Origin: Trinickia mobilis
GTDB taxonomy: Bacteria; Pseudomonadota; Gammaproteobacteria; Burkholderiales; Burkholderiaceae
Length of the DNA stretch: 64,000 nt
Assembly: GCF_017315705.1 (NCBI RefSeq)
Contig: NZ_JAFLRF010000021.1
Span: forward strand, 1 to 64,000
Direction of reading: 5' to 3'
Part shown: piece after piece, positions 1 through 7,451 of the stretch
How positions within the stretch are numbered: the first letter of the stretch is position 1
Layout: every line of letters starts with the position of its first letter
The notes under the pieces: model-generated
What the model was told of the DNA's origin: nothing
What the model saw: the letters and a program-made list of their open reading frames with translations, nothing else
Databases searched by the model: none
Translations under genes and position numbers: made by a program

Positions 1-2
1 AG

Positions 3-179
3 ACCTGGGCGCTGATCGTCTGGCTGAACTACGCGGCGTGGCTGCACATGCGCCTGATGAAGGGGCTGCGCGGCGCGGTCGCCGCGTGGTGGGCGCTCAC
101 AGGCCTGCTGGTGACGACCTTCGCATTCCTCGGCGTCAACATGTTCCTGTCGGGGCTGCACAGCTACGGCAGCCTGTGA
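3..179 (+). CDS. ccsB: Cytochrome c biogenesis protein CcsB/ResC, C-terminal end (partial)
   Basis: The open frame runs in from the left edge and ends in TGA. Its 58 codons give a hydrophobic, Trp-rich sequence beginning TWALIVWLNYAAWLHMRLMK and ending in a short polar tail with LHSYGSL. This fits the last transmembrane segments of the CcsA/ResC family, the membrane haem-handling subunit of system II cytochrome c maturation, just after its WWD domain, which lies outside the window. Nothing in the fragment looks damaged. The family call rests on recall of the C-terminal pattern, and the rest of the gene cannot be judged. Confidence 0.75.
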   Translation, partial: TWALIVWLNYAAWLHMRLMKGLRGAVAAWWALTGLLVTTFAFLGVNMFLSGLHSYGSL

Positions 180-200
180 GGATAGCGAAAGACCATCTAC

Positions 201-296
201 GGGTCTCTACCCACGCATTTCGGCGAGCCTTCCTACTTCAAGCCTGCTTCGGCCCGGGCAAGAATGCAATCACGGGTCTCGGTGTGAGCCCGGTGC
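201..296 (+). promoter_or_regulatory. Promoter/leader element A (NarL-type heptamers plus hairpin)
   Basis: This stretch aligns without gaps over 72 nt to the region before the gspG-like gene (5590 onward), with about 50 identical positions counted by eye. Shared blocks are GGGT-N4-ACCC, CTACTTC and CAAGAATGCA. Each copy then has an inverted repeat whose sequence and length differ (here CGGG-T-CTC / GAG-CCCG), followed by CGGTG. TACCCAC (208) and TACTTCA (234) are near matches to the NarL heptamer TACYYMT. AAGAAT could be a -10 box. The element ends about 20 nt before the next start codon. Confidence 0.6.
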
Positions 297-314
297 AAAG
301 TAGGAGTAACCGAA

Positions 315-824
315 ATGAGACGAATCTATCTTCTGTTGCCCACCAAACAGTGTGCGTGGGCGATCGTCAACGAGATGCTGATGCAGCGGGTCGAGTGGCG
401 GCATATGCATGTCATCGCCAACGAGAATGTGTCAATCAACGGCCTGCCGCAGGCATCGCTCGCGCAACGCAGCGACCTGCTGCCGGCGCTGGCGCGAGGC
501 ACTGCAGTGGGTTGCGCGACCGGGATGATGATGGCGCTGTTTGCACTCGCTTTTCCGCCCGAAGACCTCACAATCGCCGGCGGCGCCGTGGTGACGATCA
601 CGCTTTCAGGCGCGGGATTCGGCGCATGGGCGGCCTCGATGATCGGCATCGATGTGCCGAACACGCGATTGAAGCGCTTCGAAGAAGGGATCCATCGGGG
701 CGAGCTTCTGATGATGATCGACGTTCCGAAGGACCGCGTGGAGGAGATCGAGCAGATGATCAAGATTCACCACGAGGAGGCGCGCATCGAGGGAACGGAC
801 CCGACCATCCCCGCGTTTCCGTGA
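315..824 (+). CDS. DUF1269-like membrane protein
   Basis: This is a 169-residue protein with AGGAG 6-10 nt before its ATG. It has a soluble N-terminal part, a central Gly/Ala-rich hydrophobic region (about residues 55-115, probably two membrane segments), and a charged helical C-terminus rich in Glu, Ile and His. This pattern matches proteins annotated as DUF1269, whose function is unknown. It stands alone, and its leader is homologous to the one before the gspG-like operon, so the two are probably co-regulated by the local NarL-type regulators. The family assignment is from overall pattern and is moderately sure. Confidence 0.65.
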   Translation: MRRIYLLLPTKQCAWAIVNEMLMQRVEWRHMHVIANENVSINGLPQASLAQRSDLLPALARGTAVGCATGMMMALFALAFPPEDLTIAGGAVVTITLSGAGFGAWAASMIGIDVPNTRLKRFEEGIHRGELLMMIDVPKDRVEEIEQMIKIHHEEARIEGTDPTIPAFP

Positions 825-847
825 CGCGTGCGCAAGTCCTCCGGTGA

Positions 848-1480
848 TCAACTGGCCGCGAGAAGCTGCTTGTAACGCTCCAGCACTCGCGGAACGTACA
901 GTCGTGTTTCAGGCAGCGACGGAATACGATAGCCGGCACGAATCACGGCATTCTCTCCGGCATTGTAAGCGGCCAGCGTAAGCTCGACATTCTCCTTGAA
1001 CAGATCGAGGAGGAATCGCAGATAGCGGGCGCCGGCCAGCACGTTGTCTCGTGGATTGAGCATGTCGCCTTCCGAGAAGCGACGGGCGGTTTCCGGCATC
1101 AACTGCATCAGTCCCAGCGCACCTTTTTCCGACACTGCCTTCGGGTTGTATCCCGACTCGACGTCGATCACCGCGCGAAGGAGTTCGGGCTGAACGCGAA
1201 AGGAGCGGCTGGCCTCGTCGATCACATCCGCGAACAAGGCGAGCTGAGCGCTGCCGGATGACTTGCGGGACGTGCGCTTCGCGCCAGGTTCGCCTGGCGG
1301 GTCATCTGCGACGATTACCTTCAATCCGGGCTTGCCCGGCACGTTCGTGAGAACGATCGCTCCGTTGCTGTCGACCCCGCCGAATATCTGTGCGAGCGCC
1401 GTACCTGGCAGCACCGCGCCGAGCATGGCGAATGCGGCAACGGTCACGCTTCCCAACGTGGATGGCGGGCGCCAATGCAT
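848..1480 (-). CDS. Lytic transglycosylase, SLT domain, periplasmic
   Basis: This 210-residue protein cleaves peptidoglycan glycan strands. An N-terminal signal peptide ends near ALA-Q. A short DUF4124-like strand (VDSNGAIVLTNVP) follows, then the SLT fold with the catalytic Glu in DVESGYNPKA (about residue 108), GALGLMQLMPETA, and AAYNAGENAV near the end. The ATG at 1480 is preferred because AGGAG lies 7-8 nt before it; a GTG six codons upstream would bury that site. Small transglycosylases often accompany secretion or pilus systems to open the cell wall, and the hybrid secretion locus begins nearby. That link is inference. Confidence 0.88.
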   Translation of the reverse strand: MHWRPPSTLGSVTVAAFAMLGAVLPGTALAQIFGGVDSNGAIVLTNVPGKPGLKVIVADDPPGEPGAKRTSRKSSGSAQLALFADVIDEASRSFRVQPELLRAVIDVESGYNPKAVSEKGALGLMQLMPETARRFSEGDMLNPRDNVLAGARYLRFLLDLFKENVELTLAAYNAGENAVIRAGYRIPSLPETRLYVPRVLERYKQLLAAS

Positions 1481-2013
1481 CTTCGTGTTCTCCTGCACCT
1501 GAATTGTGGTGTAAGAAAGAACGGATCAGCAATGGGGCACCTCCCTACATTTTGAGGCGTGAAATGGCTGCCGCAATGCCCAGTTCAGGAACTTTACGTT
1601 CGAAACAGACGGTAACGGGCGGAAATCGGCGGTAATAAATCAATTGTCAAATGCGGTGTCTGCATTGTTCTCAATTTACGCAATTGCTACGAATTCATTT
1701 TCGTGCGGCGGCAAAAAAGGAGTGATTTCCCCGCGATCCGTAGTGATACCAATCCTCGGGAAAAGTCGAAGGAGTTCAAATCTGAAACATTTTCGACATC
1801 CGGTGTGCTCCCGATGTGCCGGGAAATGCAGAGATCCGCGCCGTTGCTCGCTTGCAGAGAGGTGGCGCGAACCTTGCGAATCTCAGGCGCATCGCAGTCG
1901 CCTGACAGAAACTTGAAGCAAACACTTAGGAATTCGAAATCAAAAAGTGAAAGATTTGTGAATGGCAGGAATATCGTCAGCGACCGGGACCAGTAGAACC
2001 GGGGAGAAAAGGC
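1481..2013. other. 533-bp intergenic region with a weak third copy of the leader element
   Basis: No gene is supported between the divergent transglycosylase and response-regulator genes. At 1545-1579, CTAC and AATGC occur with the same 30-nt offset as in the element before gspG, preceded by GGGGCACCTCC and followed by a small inverted repeat AGTTC-AG-GAACT. The rest is AT-richer than its surroundings, as expected for a promoter region. It also gives the long untranslated leader of the regulator gene, whose own GGGGAGAAAAGG ribosome site is clear. Confidence 0.45.
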
Positions 2014-2793
2014 ATGAATACCAAATGTCGCGTTGTAATCGCAGAGGATCACGATCTGCTGAGAAATGGGCTACGTTCGATGCTGTGTGCGCAAGGCGAC
2101 TATGACGTCGTCGGCGAAGCAAGAGACGGCAAGGAAGCCTGCCAGCAGGCGATGACGCTCACCCCTCATCTGATCCTGATGGATCTGTCGATGCGGGGGA
2201 TGAATGGCATCGATGCCAGCGCGACGATCAAGCGGCGATCGCCGAGCGTGCGGATCATTGCGCTCACGGTGCATCAAAACGAGGAGTACGTGCGGGAAGC
2301 GCTGCGTGCTGGCGTCGAGGGTTACGTGCTGAAGGACGTATCGTTCGACGAGCTGCTGGTCGCGATGCGCTCCGTCATGCAGGGTAAGAAACACCTGAGC
2401 GCGGACGTGTATGGGTACATGGTCGACTCGTTCGTCAGCGGCCGCGAAGCGCCCGCACCGAAGCATGTATGGGACGTTCTGACGGGGCGCGAGCGCAGCG
2501 TGCTGAAGCTGATCGCGGAAGGACGCACCAACCGGCAGGTCGGGCAATACCTGAACCTGAGTCCGAAGACGATCGAGAAGTATCGTGCGAGCATGATGCA
2601 CAAGCTCCATATCGTCAATCTCACGGAACTGGTTCTCGTCGCGATGAACATGGGTCTGCTGACCTCGCTCGCCGCCAAGTGCGCTGAGCCGAACGTGGAC
2701 GATGAGCACTTGCCGGAACGCTCCGATCCGGCGCCGGACTCCAGCCCGGGGGGCGAACTGCCCGAATACAGGATCGGCGATGCGGGCAACTGA
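2014..2793 (+). CDS. NarL/FixJ-family response regulator (first of two)
   Basis: A DNA-binding response regulator of 259 residues. The receiver domain (1-120) has the acidic pair in IAEDHD, the phospho-acceptor Asp57 in ILMDLSM, and the conserved Lys in YVLKD. The LuxR-type helix-turn-helix starts near residue 157 (TGRERSVLKLIAEG, TNRQVG, SPKTIEKYRA). A tail of about 40 residues rich in Pro, Asp and Glu is unusual. It is convergent with the sensor kinase gene (7 nt between stops) and paralogous to the regulator at 4884. It is the best candidate, with that paralogue, to bind the NarL-type heptamers upstream of the DUF1269 and gspG-like genes. Confidence 0.93.
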   Translation: MNTKCRVVIAEDHDLLRNGLRSMLCAQGDYDVVGEARDGKEACQQAMTLTPHLILMDLSMRGMNGIDASATIKRRSPSVRIIALTVHQNEEYVREALRAGVEGYVLKDVSFDELLVAMRSVMQGKKHLSADVYGYMVDSFVSGREAPAPKHVWDVLTGRERSVLKLIAEGRTNRQVGQYLNLSPKTIEKYRASMMHKLHIVNLTELVLVAMNMGLLTSLAAKCAEPNVDDEHLPERSDPAPDSSPGGELPEYRIGDAGN

Positions 2794-2800
2794 GCGCGAT

Positions 2801-3934
2801 CTAGAGCATCCAGGTCGCGCAGACGCGGGTACCCGTCGCGGCGGATGACTCGATCGAGAACGCGCCGCCGTGCATCTCGACGCGGTGCTGCATTCCGATC
2901 AGGCCCAATCCTGTCGTATACGCGTCTTCCGTGGCGAGCGGGTGGTTCTCATAGCCGATGCCGTTGTCCTGAATCGTCAACAGCAAGCCGCCCGCGTCAC
3001 GCCGCAGGCTGAGGGAGATTTCCGTAGCCTCGGCATGCTTGACGGCGTTGTTCAGCGCCTCCTGAGCCACTCTGAACATGTCCGCCTTCAGATGCTCAGG
3101 CACGTCCTTATCCACGACATCGCAGTCGAACACCACCGACATCGTCTCCGTGCCGTGCTCGATGCGCCGGCACAGCGAACCCAATGCCGCAGGCAGCCCC
3201 AGCTTGTCCAGCATGAGCGGCCGCAGTTCGCCGCATATCTGCCGCACGTCGCCGATCGTTTCGCGGACTCTGAACACGGTCGCATCCAGCAGGTTCGCCG
3301 CATCGTCGACCTGCCCGCGGCGTATGCGCATCAGTGCGTCCTCCGTCATCAGCTTGACGAGGGTCAATGCCTGCCCGAGGCCATCGTGCAATTCCGCAGC
3401 AAGACGCTGGCGCTCCTTCTGCTGGCCCATCATCAGATACTTCTGGCACAACCGCTCGCTTGCATCGAACAGCTTGGGCGGGTCGGCAGACCTGGGCTCG
3501 AAGATCAGGGGCTCTTCGAAAAGCGTCAGCAAGACGATCGATTCCGTCTGTCTCGTGGGCAACCGTTGTTGATGCAGCGCGAGCCGCGTTGGATGGCCCG
3601 TCCGGCCGCTGATAACCGCACTGAACGAATGAAACTCGCGAGCCGCGCTCGCGGACAATTCGTCTGCCAATTCGGCGCGAAAGTCGTCGGGCGCAAGGTC
3701 GTCGAGACGCTTGCCGACGAGCTCGGCGCTCGAATAGCCGAGCAACGCGGAAGCGCTGCGGTTTGCCGACACGAAGGTCCCGTCGGGCGTGAGAATCGCG
3801 AGCGCGGCGCCACGCGCGTCGGTGACGACGCCGGTGTCGGATTGGCTGGGGTGGGCCGCGCTACGAAGCTTGCGCATTGCTTCGATCAGATCTGGCAATC
3901 CTACCTGCGGTCCCCCTGGCGGCCTTTCATCCAT
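2801..3934 (-). CDS. PAS-containing sensor histidine kinase, HisKA_3 type
   Basis: This 377-residue kinase has a PAS domain (about 45-110, with SANRSASALLGYS), then the HisKA_3 dimerisation/phosphoacceptor helix with RQRLAAELHDGLGQAL, and a C-terminal HATPase_c domain (EALNNAVKHA, DNGIGY, GLGLIGMQHR). No membrane segment is visible, so it is probably cytosolic and senses an internal signal through PAS. HisKA_3 kinases pair with NarL-type regulators, and two such genes flank it. The start at 3934 has GGGAG about 6 nt upstream; a longer frame to 4054 lacks support. It is the only kinase in this part of the window. Confidence 0.9.
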   Translation of the reverse strand: MDERPPGGPQVGLPDLIEAMRKLRSAAHPSQSDTGVVTDARGAALAILTPDGTFVSANRSASALLGYSSAELVGKRLDDLAPDDFRAELADELSASAAREFHSFSAVISGRTGHPTRLALHQQRLPTRQTESIVLLTLFEEPLIFEPRSADPPKLFDASERLCQKYLMMGQQKERQRLAAELHDGLGQALTLVKLMTEDALMRIRRGQVDDAANLLDATVFRVRETIGDVRQICGELRPLMLDKLGLPAALGSLCRRIEHGTETMSVVFDCDVVDKDVPEHLKADMFRVAQEALNNAVKHAEATEISLSLRRDAGGLLLTIQDNGIGYENHPLATEDAYTTGLGLIGMQHRVEMHGGAFSIESSAATGTRVCATWML

Positions 3935-4084
3935 TGGAGCTCCCGATGGGTCGGCATAAGCAAATCGCAAGGTTACCGAAATTGTAGGCCGCGATCCAGG
4001 CGCGCCACAACGGGGAATTGATAGGGTCGCAGTGTGGGGACATCCCGGTTGCACAGTGCGGGTTTTCCATCAAGCGGGGATGCC

Positions 4085-4130
4085 CTACCGTCGTTTGGGG
4101 TCCCTCATCCAATGACGCTTGCCGGCAAGT
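4085..4130 (+). promoter_or_regulatory. Possible fourth leader element before the SCO1 gene
   Basis: CCCTAC, a TTTGG block, AATG and then a perfect palindrome CTTGCCGGCAAG occur in the same order as in the leaders before the DUF1269-like and gspG-like genes. The spacing from CTAC to AATG is 26 nt rather than 30 and the overall match is weak. It lies about 90 nt upstream of the SCO1 start, inside the divergent region with the kinase gene. Chance resemblance is quite possible. Confidence 0.25.
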
Positions 4131-4217
4131 TCATGACACTGCACGGGTGAGGGAGTGAAAGCGCCGCGACCTGCGCATCGCACAGCGCGACCTTTCTTCT
4201 CGTTTCCGGAGACCAGT

Positions 4218-4853
4218 ATGAACAGGACTGCAAAATCAAGGATCGGCGCATTCGTGATGACGGGCGTGGCGCTCGCGGCAACGGCGGCGTGGAGCGCACC
4301 CGCCGAGGACGCTGCGGCCGTTGCCGATCCTCACGCGCATCATCACATGATGGCGGGCATGACGACGCGCACGACGGCCCAGTACACGCTGCCCTCGGTC
4401 GAACTCGTGCGCGACGACGGCAAGACCGTCTCGCTGATCGGCGAGCTGAACGATGGCCGGCCAGTGATCCTGACATTCATCTACACCACCTGCACGACGA
4501 TCTGCCCGATGATCAGCCAGACGCTCGGGAAATTGCAGAGCGATCTGGGCAGGGACCGGGACAAGGTCCACATCGTGTCGATCTCGATCGATCCGGAAGA
4601 GGACACACCGGCACGGCTCAAGGCGTACGCGGCCAGGTTCGAAGCTGGCCCCGAGTGGCAGCACTATACCGGCACGGTCGAGGCGAGCGTTGCGGTGCAG
4701 CGCGCGTTCAACGTCTATCGGGGCGACAAGATGAACCACACGCCGGTTGCATTCCTGCGCGCCGCGCCCGGCAAGCCCTGGTTGCGCATCGACGGCTTCG
4801 CGACACCGTCGGAACTGCTCGCCGCCTATCACGACGTGACCGCTTCCAATTAG
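4218..4853 (+). CDS. SCO1/SenC family copper/thiol protein
   Basis: This 211-residue exported protein has an N-terminal signal peptide, a His/Met-rich linker (HAHHHMM), and a thioredoxin-like SCO fold. The metal-binding CXXXC is present as TTCTTICPM, and a downstream His (MNHTPVAF) fits the third copper ligand. SCO1 proteins deliver copper to cytochrome oxidase or act as thiol reductases. The ATG at 4218 has GGAGA about 5 nt upstream; the frame could extend 21 codons further but without a ribosome site. It precedes the second response regulator by 30 nt and is probably cotranscribed with it. Confidence 0.88.
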   Translation: MNRTAKSRIGAFVMTGVALAATAAWSAPAEDAAAVADPHAHHHMMAGMTTRTTAQYTLPSVELVRDDGKTVSLIGELNDGRPVILTFIYTTCTTICPMISQTLGKLQSDLGRDRDKVHIVSISIDPEEDTPARLKAYAARFEAGPEWQHYTGTVEASVAVQRAFNVYRGDKMNHTPVAFLRAAPGKPWLRIDGFATPSELLAAYHDVTASN

Positions 4854-4883
4854 GCGCGCAGCGTCCAGCAAGGAGCGACGAAA

Positions 4884-5558
4884 TTGGAAAAAAAACATCG
4901 TGTGCTGATTGCGGAGGACCAGCATCTATTGCGCAGCGGCCTTTGCCGCATGGTTTCCGAACTGGACGACTACTGCATCGTCGGCGAGGCGAGCGGGGGG
5001 ATCGAAGCCCATCGCCTCGCCGGGGAGACGCTGCCCGATCTGATCCTGATGGATCTGACGATGCCGGGTGGCAGCGGCTTCGAGGCGATCACCGCCATCA
5101 AGCGCGACTCCCTGCGCATCCGGATCATCGTCCTTTCCGTTCATTGGAGCGAAGACCATGTGCGGGAAGCGTTTGCCGCCGGTGCCGATGGATACGTGGT
5201 CAAGGACGCATCGTTCGACCAGCTGGTCCGGGAGATGCGTTTCGTGATGCAGGGCAAGCGCATGGCCGGTGCCGATGCCAACCGGATCTGCGCAGACCCG
5301 CGCGGATCGCAGGAGGACATCGCGCACAAGGCGAGGTTGTGGAACGCGTTGACCGGCCGCGAGCGTACCGTGCTGCGGCTCGTGGTGGAGGGGCACACCA
5401 ACCGCCAGGTTGGCGAGTGCCTGAGTCTCAGCCCGAAAACCATAGAAAAGCATCGCGCGAACCTGATGCGCAAGCTAGGCATCAGGAACCTGAACGGCCT
5501 CGTGCGCCTCGCGATCGACATGGGCGTGCTGACGCCGCCCCGCGACGAGCATGTGTGA
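4884..5558 (+). CDS. NarL/FixJ-family response regulator (second)
   Basis: A 224-residue regulator that starts at TTG, with AAGGAG about 9 nt upstream. The receiver has IAEDQH, phospho-acceptor Asp57 in ILMDLTM, and YVVKD. The helix-turn-helix has TGRERTVLRLVVEGHTNRQV and SLSPKTIEKHRAN. It is close to the regulator at 2014 over its whole length but lacks the long acidic tail. Its stop lies about 30 nt before the leader of the gspG-like operon, so it is placed to control that operon. A second kinase was not found, so both regulators may share the one at 2801. Confidence 0.93.
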   Translation: MEKKHRVLIAEDQHLLRSGLCRMVSELDDYCIVGEASGGIEAHRLAGETLPDLILMDLTMPGGSGFEAITAIKRDSLRIRIIVLSVHWSEDHVREAFAAGADGYVVKDASFDQLVREMRFVMQGKRMAGADANRICADPRGSQEDIAHKARLWNALTGRERTVLRLVVEGHTNRQVGECLSLSPKTIEKHRANLMRKLGIRNLNGLVRLAIDMGVLTPPRDEHV

Positions 5559-5589
5559 AATCCCTCCAGACGGGGACGGTGCAACTGGG

Positions 5590-5689
5590 GGGTATTTACC
5601 CATGTCTTTGGACGGCACTCCCTACTTCTTGGCCGTATCGACCTGAACAAGAATGCATTCAACGGCTTCAGCGATGCTGAAGCGGTGAG
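5590..5689 (+). promoter_or_regulatory. Promoter/leader element B of the secretion operon
   Basis: TACCCAT (5597) and TACTTCT (5623) both match the NarL-family heptamer TACYYMT exactly and are 26 nt apart in the same orientation, as are their counterparts before the DUF1269-like gene. CAAGAATGCA follows at the same offset, with AAGAAT a possible -10. A strong hairpin GCTTCAGC-GAT-GCTGAAGC (5665-5683) comes next and would lie at the 5' end of the transcript. GGGGGAAG precedes the GTG start of the next gene. The operator reading is inference from the motif and the neighbouring regulators. Confidence 0.6.
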
Positions 5690-5707
5690 TCGATACAGGG
5701 GGAAGCC

Positions 5708-6190
5708 GTGCATAGCGAATCGACCTCTATCCAACGCGGCATGCAGGAGCCGTCACGGCACTACGTCGGCCTTGCCGCACGCGCGCGCGTGAGCCGCGGC
5801 TTCACGCTGCTCGAGCTGCTCGTCGTGATGGTCATCATCGGATTGCTGGCGGGTCTCGTCGCACCCCGATATTTCGAACAGGTCGGCAAGTCGAACGTCA
5901 AGATCGCGCGTGCGCAGATCGTGTCGCTCGGCCAGGCGCTCGATCAATACCGGCTGGATGTCGGTGTGTATCCGACGACCGAAGAAGGCCTGGAGGCGCT
6001 CGTGGTCAAGCCGCAGAATGCGACCCGCTGGGGCGGGCCGTATCTGCAGAAAGCGGTGCCGGTGGATCCGTGGGATCGCCCCTATCAGTATCGTTCGCCG
6101 GGTGACCACGGCGACTACGACCTGTATTCGCTTGGCAAGGACGGGCGCGGCGACGGCTCGGGCGAGAACGTAACGATCTCGTCATGGTAG
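5708..6190 (+). CDS. GspG-like major pseudopilin
   Basis: This 160-residue protein has a class III prepilin signal: a basic leader of about 31 residues ending in RG, then FTLLELLVVMVIIGLLAGL with Glu at +5. The C-terminal part holds the GspG calcium-loop pattern (YSLGKDGRGDGSG). It should form the pseudopilus that pushes substrates through the secretin. GTG at 5708 follows GGGGGAAG; a Met 11 residues in is an alternative. It is the first gene of the secretion operon. No prepilin peptidase is in the window, so processing must come from elsewhere. Confidence 0.9.
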   Translation: MHSESTSIQRGMQEPSRHYVGLAARARVSRGFTLLELLVVMVIIGLLAGLVAPRYFEQVGKSNVKIARAQIVSLGQALDQYRLDVGVYPTTEEGLEALVVKPQNATRWGGPYLQKAVPVDPWDRPYQYRSPGDHGDYDLYSLGKDGRGDGSGENVTISSW

Positions 6191-6242
6191 GGATGCGTGG
6201 CGCGGCTGCGCCGGGGGCGGGTTGTCTGCAAGGAGAGTCGAC

Positions 6243-7445
6243 GTGAAGTACGTGCTGCGTGTCTTCGATACGAATGGCTCGGTCCAGACGCTGCGCATCG
6301 ACAGCGATTCGTCGACGACCGCCACGGCGCTCGCGCGCTCTCGCGGCCTGCGCGTCGTGTCGGTTCGCGCCGACGGCGGCCGGCAGCGGCATCGTGCGAG
6401 CCGGCTGGGGATACACGGCGCCCGGTTCAACGTCGAACTCTTCGCCCGCGAGCTCGCCGCGCTGCTTGACGCGGGCGTGGGTGTCGTCGACGCATTGCGC
6501 ACGCTTGGCGGCAATGAACGCCGGGAGACGTCGGCGCAAGTGTATCGCGACCTCTTGCGCCAACTCGAAGAGGGGCAATCGCTGTCCGCGGCGCTCGAGC
6601 ACGCAAGCCATATCTTCCCGCCGGTGCTGGTTGCGTGCGTGAAGGCGAGCGAGCAGACCGGCGGTCTCGCCGATAGCCTCACCCGTTACTCGCGCAACAG
6701 CGCGACACTCCATGAGCTGCGTGCACGGGTGGTGTCGGCGGCGATCTATCCGACGGTCCTGCTGCTCGTCGGCGCGGCTGTGGTCCTGTTCCTGCTCGGC
6801 TTCGTGGTGCCGCGCTTCGCCAGCCTTCTGGAGCACAGCGGGCGCGCGCTGCCGCTGCTATCGCGCCTGCTGATGGCCTGGGGCGGCATGGTGCACGCGC
6901 ACGGGTCCGAGCTGACCCTCGGCCTCGCCGTGCTGGCCGCGGCGACCGGCTTCGCGTTGCGCCGCCCGTTCGTACGGAACTGGATCGCCGATCGCTTGCT
7001 GGCCCTGCCCGGTATCGGGCAACACTTCCGCGTTTTTCGCCAGTCGCAGTTCTATCGCACGACTGCCATGCTCGTCGACGGCGGCATTCCCGCAGTGAAG
7101 GCCTTCGACCTTGCACGAGGCCTGGTCGGACGCGCGGACCAAGCCGCGCTCGCCGGCGCCCTGCAGCAGGTGCGCAACGGCGCGAAGGTCTCGGATGCGT
7201 TTCAGGAGGCGGGGCTCGCCAACGCGATCGCGTACCGCCTGCTGACGGTAGCAGAGAAGACGGGCGGTCTCGGCCCCGTGCTCGACCGGATCGCGGCGTT
7301 CCAGGAGGCGCAGGTGTCGCGCACGATCGATCTGATTTCGCGACTGATCGAGCCCGCGATGATGATCTTCATTGGCGTGGTGATAGGCGGCATCGTCGTG
7401 CTGATGTACATGCCGATCTTCGAAATCGCGTCGAGCATTCAGTAG
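6243..7445 (+). CDS. GspF-type inner-membrane platform protein
   Basis: This is a 400-residue polytopic protein with two T2SSF domains: the first around FNVELFARELAALLDAGV, the second around QFYRTTAMLVDGGIPAVKAF. Three hydrophobic segments are seen near residues 165-195, 215-235 and 375-397. It anchors the ATPase and the pseudopilus assembly site. GTG at 6243 is chosen because AAGGAG is about 8 nt upstream; an in-frame TTG at 6222 would lie upstream of that site. It is followed closely by the ATPase gene, giving an F-E order, the reverse of the usual gspE-gspF order. Confidence 0.9.
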   Translation: MKYVLRVFDTNGSVQTLRIDSDSSTTATALARSRGLRVVSVRADGGRQRHRASRLGIHGARFNVELFARELAALLDAGVGVVDALRTLGGNERRETSAQVYRDLLRQLEEGQSLSAALEHASHIFPPVLVACVKASEQTGGLADSLTRYSRNSATLHELRARVVSAAIYPTVLLLVGAAVVLFLLGFVVPRFASLLEHSGRALPLLSRLLMAWGGMVHAHGSELTLGLAVLAAATGFALRRPFVRNWIADRLLALPGIGQHFRVFRQSQFYRTTAMLVDGGIPAVKAFDLARGLVGRADQAALAGALQQVRNGAKVSDAFQEAGLANAIAYRLLTVAEKTGGLGPVLDRIAAFQEAQVSRTIDLISRLIEPAMMIFIGVVIGGIVVLMYMPIFEIASSIQ

Positions 7446-7451
7446 AACGTA

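Noticed and set aside
4289-5680. 463-codon plus-strand frame across the SCO1 gene and the second regulator
   Set aside because: It crosses two genes in another frame, with Arg-rich sequence and no motif.
5590-5689. Possible c-di-GMP (GEMM) riboswitch before the secretion operon
   Set aside because: The conserved GEMM core and its tetraloop receptor are not present. The conserved parts look like NarL-type sites and one hairpin.
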